64,000 bases of DNA, from contig NZ_JSYN01000016.1 in assembly GCF_000812965.1 (NCBI RefSeq), positions 81,371-145,370 on the forward strand, read 5' to 3'. The notes beneath the pieces were generated by a model. The model ran no database searches. It was not told the DNA's origin and worked only from the letters and a program-made list of their open reading frames with translations. The DNA comes from Pedobacter kyungheensis (lineage in GTDB: Bacteria > Bacteroidota > Bacteroidia > Sphingobacteriales > Sphingobacteriaceae). A program made the translations under genes and the position numbers. Every line of letters starts with the position of its first letter. The first letter of the stretch is position 1. This document shows positions 42,583-51,974 of this stretch, one piece after another.

Positions 42583-44466
42583 ATGAAAAATATAAAAGCA
42601 ATAATTCAAAATAAAAAACTATACCTGTTGGTTTTAGTCACCTTTTTTGCAGCGGCATGTAAGAAAGATTTTATGGATGTTAATCCGCCTGATAAAATAT
42701 CTGCCGATCTGGTATGGAAAGATCCTGCATTAGCCCAGGCCTTTGTGAACGATATTTATAACGGATTAGGTAACGGTGGTTTTTCAGAGCAAATGCTGGC
42801 TTCTGTTTCTGATGAGGCTATGTTTACACACCCTACACGTGGTATCGATCTGGTTAATAATGCAACCATTAACCCTTCTACATTAGGTTGGGTTGACGAT
42901 ACCTGGGCCTACAAACAGATGTACAATCGCATCAGGGCATGTAATACCACGATTGAAAGAATTGTTGGAGGAGATAACGGATTGAGCAGTCAGGCCTTGA
43001 AAGACCAGTTACTTGGAGAAGCCTATTTTTTGCGTGCTTATTTTTACCAGCAATTAGTGCGCTATTATGGTGCTGTAGCCCTTATCACTAAAACCTATAC
43101 ATTAACCGATAACTTTAATATTAAACGCAATACTTATGAAGAGTGTGTTAACTTCATTATTAAAGATTGCGACGAGGCCAACAGATTGCTTGCCGGTAAG
43201 ACGCTGGATAAAGGACGCACCAGTGCGCTTGCGGCCCTGGCATTAAAATCGAGGGTGTTGATTTATGCCGCAAGTGATTTGCATGATCGTGCTAAACTTA
43301 CCGCAAAAATTACCGGAATAGCGGCGCAGAAATTAGATTTTCTATCCTACGCTTCGGGTAATCAGGCAGATCGTTACAGGTTGGCGCAAACAGCTGCTAA
43401 AGCTGTATTAGATGCAGGTACAGGTTATAAACTCACATTATCAGCTCCGGCAACAACGGCAGAGGGTCAGGTAAACTTTAAAAGTATTGCTATGGGGGGA
43501 GGAAGTAAAGCTCCCGGTATTGATGCAACTGCTGCCTCTGAGTTAATTTTTGCCCGTTATTTTATTACACAAAGCAACAACAGGCACGCGCAGCAAAACG
43601 GACCAAACGGTTATCATAACTGGGCGGGTAACACGCCAATAGGTTTATTGGTTGATGATTATGAAATGAATGATGGAAGCAAATTTAGCTGGACCAACCC
43701 AGTTCAGAAAGCCAATCCTTATCAAAACAGAGATCCACGTTTTTACGCGACTATTTTATACGATGGGGCAGGCTGGAAACCACGCGATAAAGCATCGGGT
43801 AATGTAGATCCGGCGAGCCAGATTCAAACCGGTATATATGATTTACTAAGCAGCGGAAGTGTAACAGATTTCAAAGGACTGGATACAAGAGGTAGTTCTA
43901 TCGAAAACTGGAACGGTAGCTGGACAGGTTATTATTACCATAAATTTATTGATCCGGATCCAAATATTGTTGACGCCTCTGCACCTCAGACTATTCCATG
44001 GCCATTTTTTAGATATACCGAAGCTGTATTTAACTATATCGAAGCCAGTATCGAGTTGGGCGAATTAACGAATGCTACAAACTGGTTAAATAAAATCCGT
44101 TTCAGGGCTGGTATGCCTGCAGTAACTGCTACTGACCAGGCTGGTTTGAGGGAGGTGTATCGTCACGAGCGCCGTATTGAAATGGCTTACGAAGAACAGC
44201 GGTATCACGATACCAGAAGATGGTTAATTGCAAGCGAAACATTGGGCCGTAAAGTAACCTACATCAAGGTAACCGGTAAATTTAAGGCTGGCAAAACCAT
44301 GTCGGCACCTTACCATTACGATCCTACTGTTTACGATTATACTTATACTCCGGTTATTGAAAATGCACAGGAAAACCGCAGCTGGGATAATAAGCTTTAT
44401 TTCAGACCATTCAGTCGCGATGAAATAAATAAAAATAACCTGCTGGAGCAAAACCCAGGTTATTAA
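42583..44466 (+). CDS. SusD/RagB-family surface lipoprotein
   Basis: A 627-residue outer-membrane lipoprotein that forms the lid over the SusC barrel and captures the nutrient. Lipobox cysteine is C26 (FFAAACKKD). Typical features: FMDVNPPDKISADLVWKD at the N-terminus, TPR-like helices with AYFLRAYFYQQLVRYYG, and the C-terminal RxGMPAVTATDQAGLREVYRHERRIE-like block followed by RYHDTRRW. The ATG at 42583 is chosen because the frame upstream gives a non-signal extension. Ligand is not predictable and no glycoside hydrolase, peptidase or regulator gene is adjacent. Confidence 0.94.
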   Translation: MKNIKAIIQNKKLYLLVLVTFFAAACKKDFMDVNPPDKISADLVWKDPALAQAFVNDIYNGLGNGGFSEQMLASVSDEAMFTHPTRGIDLVNNATINPSTLGWVDDTWAYKQMYNRIRACNTTIERIVGGDNGLSSQALKDQLLGEAYFLRAYFYQQLVRYYGAVALITKTYTLTDNFNIKRNTYEECVNFIIKDCDEANRLLAGKTLDKGRTSALAALALKSRVLIYAASDLHDRAKLTAKITGIAAQKLDFLSYASGNQADRYRLAQTAAKAVLDAGTGYKLTLSAPATTAEGQVNFKSIAMGGGSKAPGIDATAASELIFARYFITQSNNRHAQQNGPNGYHNWAGNTPIGLLVDDYEMNDGSKFSWTNPVQKANPYQNRDPRFYATILYDGAGWKPRDKASGNVDPASQIQTGIYDLLSSGSVTDFKGLDTRGSSIENWNGSWTGYYYHKFIDPDPNIVDASAPQTIPWPFFRYTEAVFNYIEASIELGELTNATNWLNKIRFRAGMPAVTATDQAGLREVYRHERRIEMAYEEQRYHDTRRWLIASETLGRKVTYIKVTGKFKAGKTMSAPYHYDPTVYDYTYTPVIENAQENRSWDNKLYFRPFSRDEINKNNLLEQNPGY

Positions 44467-44481
44467 GATAACTGATTAAAG

Positions 44482-44515
44482 AAAGCCCGGTGAGTTGATA
44501 TTCACCGGGCTTTGT
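44482..44515 (+). terminator. Rho-independent terminator of the SusC/SusD operon
   Basis: AAAGCCCGGTGA (44482-44493) pairs perfectly with TCACCGGGCTTT (44502-44513) across an 8-nt loop. Confidence 0.9.
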
Positions 44516-44542
44516 TGTTTATGCCATGCTAATTTCATAAAT

Positions 44543-44566
44543 AAACTTTGCGGCATCACAAAGTTT
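44543..44566 (+). promoter_or_regulatory. Inverted repeat upstream of the MFS gene, possible operator
   Basis: AAACTTTG (44543-44550) and CAAAGTTT (44559-44566) with an 8-nt spacer. A TAGTTTTG box follows at 44599-44606, so the palindrome lies where a repressor or activator could act. No regulator gene is adjacent. Confidence 0.35.
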
Positions 44567-44624
44567 AACCCGGGTAGGAGATTTAAATTTTCAAGCCGTA
44601 GTTTTGCAGGGTAAACTTTTTTCA

Positions 44625-45911
44625 GTGACAGATTCAGACCCCAACCCCGTTATCGTAAAACCCGATCCTTTTGCCGCGTTGCGGTACAAAGAATTCAGAT
44701 CGTTTTTGGGTATGCGATTCTTTTTTACGCTCGCCTACCAAATGCAGGCAGTAGTTATTGGTTACCACATTTACGATTTAACACATGATGCGCTTAAACT
44801 GGGCTTGGTTGGCTTGTGCGAAGCTATTCCTGCTATTGGTATTGCCTTATATGGCGGTTACATTGCAGATAAAAGTGAAAAACGCGGATTGCTGATTAAA
44901 ATTTTTACGGGTGTATGGCTGGCCTCGGTTTTAATGCTCATCATGACCAGTAAGTACCTTCACCTTAAAGAAGACCTGATTGTATTGATTATGTACGGCC
45001 TGGTGTTTTGTATTGGTATTGCCCGTGGCTTTTTTGGTCCGGCAACGTTTTCGCTGATGGCCAAAATTGTACCTAAAGAATTGTATCCTAATTCGGCCAC
45101 CTGGAACAGCAGCAGCTGGCAGCTGGCTACTATTATTGGTCCGGTTGCAGGAGGTTTTGTAAACTACTTATGGGGTATTACTGCCGCTTATGGTTTTATT
45201 GTGGTGCTGATTTCGATTTCCTTAATCTGTATCTTTAATTTTAAGAAACATCCATCAACCTATGTGCCTAAAGAGAAAATATGGCGCAGTTTAGAGGAGG
45301 GAATCCGATTTGTTTTTAAAACCAAAATGATGGTTTGGGCCATGAGCTTAGACCTTTTCTCGGTGTTTTTTGGCGGTGCAGTGGCTTTGTTGCCCATGTT
45401 TGCGAAAGACGTTTTCCATTTGGGCTCTTATGGCTTGGGCATGATGCGCGGGGCAGCGTCGTTAGGCGCTGTGGTTACCATGCTGGCCATGACGCGCTTT
45501 TCGCCCATGGGCAGACCGTGGCGTAATTTGCTCATCGCGGTAACCGGTTTTGGCTTGAGCATTATTTGCTATGGCTTATCTAAAAACTTTTACCTCACCC
45601 TGTTCTTCTTATTCCTCGAAGGTTCGTTTGATAGTGTAAGCGTAATTATCAGGCAAACCATCATGCAGTTGCTTACACCAGATGAGATGCGCGGACGGGT
45701 ATCGGCGGTAAACAGCATGTTTATCGGTTCATCAAATGAGATCGGCGAATTTGAATCAGGTTTATCGGCGAAGCTGTTAACTTTAGTTCCTGCAGTTGTG
45801 TTTGGCGGAAGTATGACGATTGCCATAGCGGGCATTACCTGGTTAAAAACGAGATCGTTAACGAAGCTTAGTTTACAGGATATTAACGAGCAGACAACGA
45901 ATCCGGTTTAA
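44625..45911 (+). CDS. MFS transporter (EntS-like exporter)
   Basis: A 428-residue major-facilitator protein of the MFS_3/EntS kind with 12 hydrophobic segments. Features: FAALRYKEFRSFLGMRFFFTLAYQMQ, GYHIYDLTHDALKLGLVGL, the loop DKSEKRGLLIKI, and a conserved TPDEMRGRVSAVNSMFIGSSNEIGEFESG in TM10-11. Probably a drug or siderophore exporter; substrate unknown. GTG 44625 is preferred over TTG 44604 because the likely -7 box TAGTTTTG (44599-44606) overlaps the TTG. Confidence 0.85.
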   Translation: MTDSDPNPVIVKPDPFAALRYKEFRSFLGMRFFFTLAYQMQAVVIGYHIYDLTHDALKLGLVGLCEAIPAIGIALYGGYIADKSEKRGLLIKIFTGVWLASVLMLIMTSKYLHLKEDLIVLIMYGLVFCIGIARGFFGPATFSLMAKIVPKELYPNSATWNSSSWQLATIIGPVAGGFVNYLWGITAAYGFIVVLISISLICIFNFKKHPSTYVPKEKIWRSLEEGIRFVFKTKMMVWAMSLDLFSVFFGGAVALLPMFAKDVFHLGSYGLGMMRGAASLGAVVTMLAMTRFSPMGRPWRNLLIAVTGFGLSIICYGLSKNFYLTLFFLFLEGSFDSVSVIIRQTIMQLLTPDEMRGRVSAVNSMFIGSSNEIGEFESGLSAKLLTLVPAVVFGGSMTIAIAGITWLKTRSLTKLSLQDINEQTTNPV

Positions 45912-45920
45912 TCAATATCC

Positions 45921-46171
45921 CTGATTCGTGTGGACACGAACCAGGGCGTTAAGTTTAGTTCGTTATACGCGTTTGTACTGCCCACCTAAACCCGATGGCA
46001 CGGATGCCGGTAACATAATCTTTTTTTAAGCTGATTACCGGCAGGAGGAACAGCGGGACCGGAGCCGACCGAAGCATTACTGAAATTGCTTTTCAAAAAA
46101 TAATGCTGGGAATGGTTTGTGCTGACACGAGCCATGGCGATAGAAAATGGTCCGTGTAAACACGAACCATG
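45921..46171. repeat. Three copies of a CGTGT-n-ACACG palindromic repeat, plus GCCGGTAA inverted repeat
   Basis: The motif (t)ggTTCGTGT-nn(n)-ACACGAaCCAtGG occurs at 45921-45945, 46112-46136 and 46148-46171, each with slight changes. Between copies 1 and 2, GCCGGTAA/TTACCGGC (about 46006-46048) forms a hairpin with a 24-nt loop, and AGCATTA/TAATGCT (about 46072-46108) another. There is no coding frame. It is likely a cluster of dispersed extragenic elements. Confidence 0.6.
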
Positions 46172-46177
46172 GTCAAT

Positions 46178-46393
46178 TTAAAATTTTTTATTCTTGCCCC
46201 ACATCAGGTAAATAATTGAACCCAGAAATGGAGCCAGCAGGATAATGATAAACCAAAGTACCTTGACCGAAAAATCCATGCTGCTATTTCTCGAGATGTG
46301 GTACAATGCGGTTAATATGAGTGCCAGCCAGAGTATGGCAGCCACAATGATGAAAATAGCGATTTGATTGCTTTCTATTTGTGCCAGTAACAT
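46178..46393 (-). CDS. PLDc_N-domain small membrane protein
   Basis: A 71-residue protein with two hydrophobic helices (IFIIVAAILWLALILTALYH and VLWFIIILLAPFLGSIIYLMW) and the W-x-x-I-x-L-L-A-P-F-L-G-S-I-I-Y signature. This matches the N-terminal domain of cardiolipin synthases (PLDc_N), found alone in many bacteria; function unknown. No catalytic HKD motif is present. It lies 17 nt after the ABC exporter on the same strand and is probably cotranscribed. Confidence 0.85.
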   Translation of the reverse strand: MLLAQIESNQIAIFIIVAAILWLALILTALYHISRNSSMDFSVKVLWFIIILLAPFLGSIIYLMWGKNKKF

Positions 46394-46410
46394 GCTTATT
46401 AATTTTGTTC

Positions 46411-48162
46411 CTAAACTTCAACAATCCGTTCGCCAATTTGTTGACGCCACATGGCCTGATACAAACCATTTTGCGCAATGAGTTCTTCGTGTCTGCCTTG
46501 TTCAATGATGTGGCCTTTTTCTAACACATAAATCTGATCGGCATGTTTAATAGTCGATAAACGGTGCGCAATTAAAATGGTAATGTGATCGGTTAAATCG
46601 GAAACCGAACGAATGGTTTTGGTGATTTCTTCTTCGGTAATCGAATCGAGCGAAGATGTAGCTTCATCAAACACCAGGATATCAGGTCTGCGCAATAAGG
46701 CCCTGGCAATTGATAAACGCTGTTTCTCACCGCCTGAAACCTTTACGCCACCTTCGCCAATGATCGAATCCAAACCTTTATCGGCACGTGCCAGTAAGGT
46801 TTGGCAGGCCGCCTGGTTTAATACCTTATAACATTCCTCATCAGTTGCCGTAGGATTTACAAATAACAGGTTTTCCCTTATGGTACCCGAAAACAGTTGT
46901 GTATCCTGCGTTACAAAACCAATTTTTTCGCGCAAGGCATCCAGATCAATTTTATTGCTCGAAATGCCGTTGTATAAAATCTCTCCCTCTTTTGGCGGGT
47001 AAAGCCCAACCAATAGTTTTACTAAAGTTGTTTTGCCCGAACCCGATGGGCCAACAAAGGCAATGGTTTGTCCGTTGTGGGTTTTGAAGCTAATGTTTTC
47101 TAATGCATTTCTGTTTGCAGTTTGGTGCTTAAAGCCAACTTCGTTAAAGGTTAAATCTTTAATTTTCTGAATCGACGTTGGGTTTTCAGGTTTCTTATCT
47201 ATCGGTGTACTTAAAATCTTTTTAAAGTTACCCAACGAAACTTCAGCTTCGCGCCAGGCCAGAATAACATTGCCTAACTCTTGTAAGGGACCAAAAAGAA
47301 AGAACGAATAAAATAAAAAGGTTAAATACTGACCTGCAGAAATGGTATTGTCGAAAATAAGCAACAATAAAACCAGTACCATGGTGCTGCGGACCAGGTT
47401 TACGGTAGTACCCTGAACAAAGCTCATACTGCGCACGTACTTTACTTTTTTAAGCTCGAGGCCCAGAATCTTGTAAGTGGTTTTATTTAAGCGCTCAATT
47501 TCCTGATCGGCCAGACCTAAACTCTTAACCAGTTCGATATTTCTTAGCGACTCGGTGGTAGAGCCTGCCAAAGCAGTGGTTTCGCCAACAATAGCGCGCT
47601 GAATAGTTTTGATTTTACGGCTTAAGAACCAGCTTACAAAACTGATAATCGGAATAGCCGAAAAATAAACCAGGGTTACTTTGTAGCTCACGGTAAAGGA
47701 ATAAACAATTACGAATACCATACCGATTAGGCTTACAAAAAGGATACTGATAAATGCGGTAATAAACTTCTCAGAATCCAACCGTACTTTTTGCAAAATA
47801 CCTAAGGTTTCGCCACTGCGTTGATCTTCGAAAACCTGGTAAGGCAATTTTAAGGAGTGCTGCAAACCATCTGCATACATTTTTGCACCAACTTTTTGTA
47901 CAATAACGCTGGTAAAGTAATCCTGAAAGTTTTTGGCAATACGCGATACCATTGCCGCTCCGATAGCGAGGCCAATTAAGCCTACCGAACCCCAAAGGTA
48001 TTCGGCGTAGGTTAAGGAGTCTTTTTTGTTGATGAAGCGATCTAAAATTTTTCCGGTAATGAGTGGATCCATTAAAGAAAAGCCAATATTTAAACCTGCA
48101 AGCAATAACGCTAAGGCCACAATCCATTTGTGACTTTTCAGGTAGTTGAGTAATAATCCCAT
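46411..48162 (-). CDS. ABC exporter (fused permease-ATPase)
   Basis: A 583-residue half-transporter: six TM helices in the N-terminal ~320 residues, and a nucleotide-binding domain with Walker A GPSGSGKTT, Q-loop VTQDTQ, signature VSGGEKQR, Walker B DILVFDEATSSLD and H-loop IAHRLST. Of the multidrug/lipid exporter class; no periplasmic-adaptor gene is adjacent. It is paired with the PLDc_N gene, suggesting a membrane-lipid or envelope role (inference). It starts about 100 nt after the Oar-like receptor on the same strand, with a terminator between. Confidence 0.9.
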   Translation of the reverse strand: MGLLLNYLKSHKWIVALALLLAGLNIGFSLMDPLITGKILDRFINKKDSLTYAEYLWGSVGLIGLAIGAAMVSRIAKNFQDYFTSVIVQKVGAKMYADGLQHSLKLPYQVFEDQRSGETLGILQKVRLDSEKFITAFISILFVSLIGMVFVIVYSFTVSYKVTLVYFSAIPIISFVSWFLSRKIKTIQRAIVGETTALAGSTTESLRNIELVKSLGLADQEIERLNKTTYKILGLELKKVKYVRSMSFVQGTTVNLVRSTMVLVLLLLIFDNTISAGQYLTFLFYSFFLFGPLQELGNVILAWREAEVSLGNFKKILSTPIDKKPENPTSIQKIKDLTFNEVGFKHQTANRNALENISFKTHNGQTIAFVGPSGSGKTTLVKLLVGLYPPKEGEILYNGISSNKIDLDALREKIGFVTQDTQLFSGTIRENLLFVNPTATDEECYKVLNQAACQTLLARADKGLDSIIGEGGVKVSGGEKQRLSIARALLRRPDILVFDEATSSLDSITEEEITKTIRSVSDLTDHITILIAHRLSTIKHADQIYVLEKGHIIEQGRHEELIAQNGLYQAMWRQQIGERIVEV

Positions 48163-48191
48163 GAAAGTTTTGTTGTTTTATATACAAACAT

Positions 48192-48230
48192 AAAAAAAGG
48201 GAACGGATAAAAATCCATTCCCTTTTTTTA
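48192..48230 (-). terminator. Rho-independent terminator of the Oar-like receptor gene
   Basis: GGGAACGGAT (48199-48208) pairs with ATCCATTCCC (48213-48222) with one C/A mismatch and loop AAAA; flanking A- and T-runs of seven extend the stem and give a U-tract on the minus strand. Confidence 0.9.
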
Positions 48231-48264
48231 TGACTTTAAGCTAAGAAACTTAGCTAAATGTATT

Positions 48265-51200
48265 TTAGAAACCGTAGCGTAAGCCGATTTGTGCCTGCCA
48301 TGGGTTACCTGTTGGTATAACGATACCGGTATTGTTTACGCGGTAGTTGTAATTAGAAGTAGCTGCATCAAAACCTGTAACGGCATATAATGCCTGCGTA
48401 CCTAAAGTTTCTGAAGTACCCCAGGTTTTCTTAAACAAATTGGCTACGTTAAACAAATCGCCAGAAATTTCAACGCTTTGTTTTTTACCGCGTCCGAATT
48501 TAAACTGATACGCTAATCTTAAATCAATTGTACCATAGAAACCATTTATACCACCATTACGCTCAGCAAAGGTACCTTCATACTTAGTGATATAATCTTT
48601 CAAACTCTGGCTTGCAGCACCATTATCCAATAAGGTTTGTAAACCAGTTCTAAGTGCAGCTGGTACATTGGTATTTGATCTGTCGAAGATATAGGCCAAA
48701 TCATTTGTTGCCACGAAATCGCCATTGGTATTTCCACCAGACAGTAAACTATATCTGGTGCCGCCAATACCTGAATAACGGATACCAGCTTTAATACCAT
48801 AGAATGATGGTAATGTACCGTATATTACTACCTTGTTTCTAAATTGGCCATTCGAATAAGTCATTTTACTTAAGTTTCTCGGGTCATCAATCACAGGCAA
48901 TGATAAGGTAGCGGAGTTGGCCACATTTCCGTTAAAAGAGGTGTTGTCTTTAGTATCATTCCAGGTAAAGCTGGCCGAAATTTCTCCATCTTTAAAGTAC
49001 TTCCAGGTACCATCTACAACAATTGCAAATTGATTTACCTTACCCTGGCTATTCATCTCCAATACCCTGCCAAACTGATTAGTTAAACGACCTCTTTTCC
49101 AATCTGTAGTTCCGTTACCGGTAATGATACTGTTTGCAGGTACATAAACTCCTCTGTTTCCTTCATTTGATAAGGTGAAGAAAGGGTTGGCAACCATATT
49201 CCGATCAACATACATGTAGTTGTTACGTGCTAAAGTTGCATAACCGGTAATACCTATCCTTATTTTATCATTTATTAATTTGTTATATGATATGTTGGCT
49301 TTATACACTACCGGTACTTTAGCATCATCAGCATAAGTGTTTATGGTAGGGATTTGTAATGCAGGTAAAGTTGGTGCTGTAGCGGTTCCGTTTCTGTAGC
49401 CGATAAAATCCGGGGTTGGTACACCGGTTCCCGTAACGTCAACAGTAGCAAAGTGTTTACCATCAAAGGTCAGGTTGTTAATGGTCATGTAGTTGTTAAT
49501 GTCCGATCCGAAAATACCTGCCCCTAAGCGAAGGTAATCGGTATGGTTTTCATTAACATCCCAGTTAAACTGGATACGGGGCTGAATTAAAAATTGTTTT
49601 AACTTATGATCCGTTCTTACACCAATGGCATCAAATAATTGTTGGTTTAATGGTGATGTTGGGTACTTGCTATAATCTAAACGTAAACCACCTGTAAAGT
49701 CTAAGCCTTTACCCAGTTTGGTTTGCATCTGGCCGTAAATTGCCGTATTCCATAACTTCCCTACAACAGTCGGATCAGCAACTAACGGAACCTCTCTGTA
49801 ATAACTGATTGGTATTAAATTTTCGAAGTTTTGCAGCGCGGTTGCATCGGTTGCTCCGGTGCCCGATCTGTTAAACGTAAAACGACCATTTACTTCACTG
49901 CCATACAATGATTTTGCATGGGTATACATGATATCTACACCAAACGTGTATTTAATTTTATCGGTGTTATAGTAAAAATTATCTACCAATTGTAATACGT
50001 TATTGGTAAAACCTTCTTGTCCGAAGCGGTGACCACCAATTTGAACAGCTGTTAATAAATTGCCAGCCGGGGTAGTAGATTGTAAGTTAGAAACTACCGC
50101 TCTTGGTATAGCAAAACCTAATTCGTCATTTTGCGTACTGGCCTGGTAGGTGTACAAATGCTGCAATTTTAATTCATTGGTAACTTTGCTGCTAATGGTT
50201 GAACGTAAGGTAGCCAATAAACTATTATCAACGTTTTTATCATTACCGTAACTTTCGTAAAAGTTGATAGCCGTATTATCTGCCAATCCCAGCGGATTTC
50301 TATCGTTGGTATAGTTATCCCTAACCGTTAATAAATTCTTTTCATCGATCTGCCAATCCAAACGTAAGAAACCGGCATCAGTTCCCCGCTTTTTATCGAA
50401 AGAACCAAATTGTGGTGTGTTGGCTACACCATATTTTGATCTTGCAACGGCTAAGAAATTATTTAATGTGGCATTTGTAATGTTGAAACGGGCAACATCT
50501 GCATCCGAGTTAATATCAGCAATAATTAAGGGGCGAGAATCTCTTTGATGATCCCAGGCTGCAAAATAATGTAATTTATCTTTAATGATCGGGCCGCCTA
50601 AGCTAAAACCATATTGATAAGTTGAAAAATCATTGGTTCTTCTGTTGCCTCTGATGTCATACTTACTCGCCAGGAAATCAGCCCGGTTATAAGCAAAAGC
50701 ACTACCTGTAATTTCATTTGTACCAGATTTAGTTACCGCACTGATTGTACCGCCACCCGAACGGCCTAAGCTTACATCGTACTGATTGGTTACTACTTTA
50801 AACTCACGTACACTTTCAATGGAGATTGAGTATGGCGCACCACTACGACTGGTTGTACTACCTGCCGAAGTTGGGTTTTTGGCCGTCATACCGTCAATGG
50901 TGAAGTTGGTAGAAGAACCTAGCTGACCAGAAATACCACCCGGACCAGCCAAAGGAGATAAATCTGTTAAGCTTGAAAAGTTACGCCCGTTTACCGGCAA
51001 TAAATTCATGGTTTTCGACGAAATCTCTGTCGAGGCTCCAAATTGCTGAACCTTATTTTTTAATGAAGATCCATTAACTTCTACTCCATCAAGCATCTGG
51101 GCACTTTCCTGCATGTTAATGGCAATACGTACGGCATCACCTTGATTTAACATGTAGCCTGTTCTGTTTTGCTCTGCAAAGCCTATGTAAATGGCTTTTA

Positions 51201-51438
51201 CCGAATAGGGACCACCCAATGGTAACTCTTTAAAGGTATACTCACCTTGTGCATTGGTTGAGGTTTTAGTGGTAAAACCGGTTGAGTTGTTTCTGATCTG
51301 TACCGAAACACCAGGAATAGGTTTCTTTTGCTGATCGGTAATAATACCCGAAATAGATGCCTGTGTAGTTTGCGCCAGCGCTGCATTATGAATGCTGCAT
51401 AGCAGTAACAACACTGCAATAAGTAAATTTTTCATCAT
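48265..51438 (-). CDS. Oar-type TonB-dependent outer-membrane protein
   Basis: A 1057-residue TonB-dependent receptor with a signal peptide (ends ALAQ, about residue 22), then a carboxypeptidase-regulatory-like beta domain (about 25-115; SGIITDQQKKPIPGVSVQI). The plug contains SSLTDLSPLAGPGG and INMLL-like sequence, with the Oar hallmark GRSGGGTISAVTKSGTNEI and YGFSLGGPIIKDKLHYF. The C-terminal barrel ends in GNPWQAQIGLRYGF. Oar-type proteins in myxobacteria and Bacteroidota take part in outer-membrane uptake or adhesion; the ligand is unknown. No SusD partner is adjacent. Confidence 0.93.
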   Translation of the reverse strand: MMKNLLIAVLLLLCSIHNAALAQTTQASISGIITDQQKKPIPGVSVQIRNNSTGFTTKTSTNAQGEYTFKELPLGGPYSVKAIYIGFAEQNRTGYMLNQGDAVRIAINMQESAQMLDGVEVNGSSLKNKVQQFGASTEISSKTMNLLPVNGRNFSSLTDLSPLAGPGGISGQLGSSTNFTIDGMTAKNPTSAGSTTSRSGAPYSISIESVREFKVVTNQYDVSLGRSGGGTISAVTKSGTNEITGSAFAYNRADFLASKYDIRGNRRTNDFSTYQYGFSLGGPIIKDKLHYFAAWDHQRDSRPLIIADINSDADVARFNITNATLNNFLAVARSKYGVANTPQFGSFDKKRGTDAGFLRLDWQIDEKNLLTVRDNYTNDRNPLGLADNTAINFYESYGNDKNVDNSLLATLRSTISSKVTNELKLQHLYTYQASTQNDELGFAIPRAVVSNLQSTTPAGNLLTAVQIGGHRFGQEGFTNNVLQLVDNFYYNTDKIKYTFGVDIMYTHAKSLYGSEVNGRFTFNRSGTGATDATALQNFENLIPISYYREVPLVADPTVVGKLWNTAIYGQMQTKLGKGLDFTGGLRLDYSKYPTSPLNQQLFDAIGVRTDHKLKQFLIQPRIQFNWDVNENHTDYLRLGAGIFGSDINNYMTINNLTFDGKHFATVDVTGTGVPTPDFIGYRNGTATAPTLPALQIPTINTYADDAKVPVVYKANISYNKLINDKIRIGITGYATLARNNYMYVDRNMVANPFFTLSNEGNRGVYVPANSIITGNGTTDWKRGRLTNQFGRVLEMNSQGKVNQFAIVVDGTWKYFKDGEISASFTWNDTKDNTSFNGNVANSATLSLPVIDDPRNLSKMTYSNGQFRNKVVIYGTLPSFYGIKAGIRYSGIGGTRYSLLSGGNTNGDFVATNDLAYIFDRSNTNVPAALRTGLQTLLDNGAASQSLKDYITKYEGTFAERNGGINGFYGTIDLRLAYQFKFGRGKKQSVEISGDLFNVANLFKKTWGTSETLGTQALYAVTGFDAATSNYNYRVNNTGIVIPTGNPWQAQIGLRYGF

Positions 51439-51974
51439 GATTAGTTTTCTGATTTTTTATGATCACAAAGATGTTACTGCAGTATTAAGCCGATTTGGAT
51501 TCTGTATTATGAAATGGTTTAGGAATGGTTAGCTTTTGGCTTTATTGTTAAAATAAAGTGTATCAGGTAAACGAATTAAGCACTTGTTGTTAAGCTAGTG
51601 TTACGATTGTCTTCGTTACAAACGAGGACGATGGCGAGGTGTTGCGGTTACATGGCATGCATTACAAATGCATTTCTCACGCATCCTCGTTATTCCGAAG
51701 GAATCACTTTGTGACAAACGAGGACGATGGTGGGGTAGGCAGAAAATATTTTTATAAAGTTTTTGGCTTTTATGAATAATGTTTAAATTAGTTACATGGC
51801 TGCTAACCAATTGGCTTTGTTTTAAAAGCTAGCTGGGTAATCCCTATAGCAGGTGTTTTTGAAATAAAAAGCACATTTCCAAAAAGGGTGAAAATCCCTA
51901 TCATCCCAAATTACAGGGCCGGGGCGTAAAAACCAAGGCCAACCGATTAAATGTTTTGTATGCCGGATGCTGAC
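51439..51974. repeat. Intergenic region with CGTTACAAACGA-type dispersed repeats
   Basis: About 530 nt without a gene. ACAAACGAGGACGATGG occurs at 51617-51633 and 51713-51729; between them GCATTACAAATGC is a perfect small palindrome. The type (short arms around TTACAAA) resembles 3429-3518. The remainder (51439-51600 and 51735-51950) shows no frame, tRNA or terminator I can support. Confidence 0.5.

Noticed and set aside
46284..46505. 73-residue minus-strand frame
   Set aside because: It overlaps both the PLDc_N gene and the end of the ABC exporter in another frame; a shadow.
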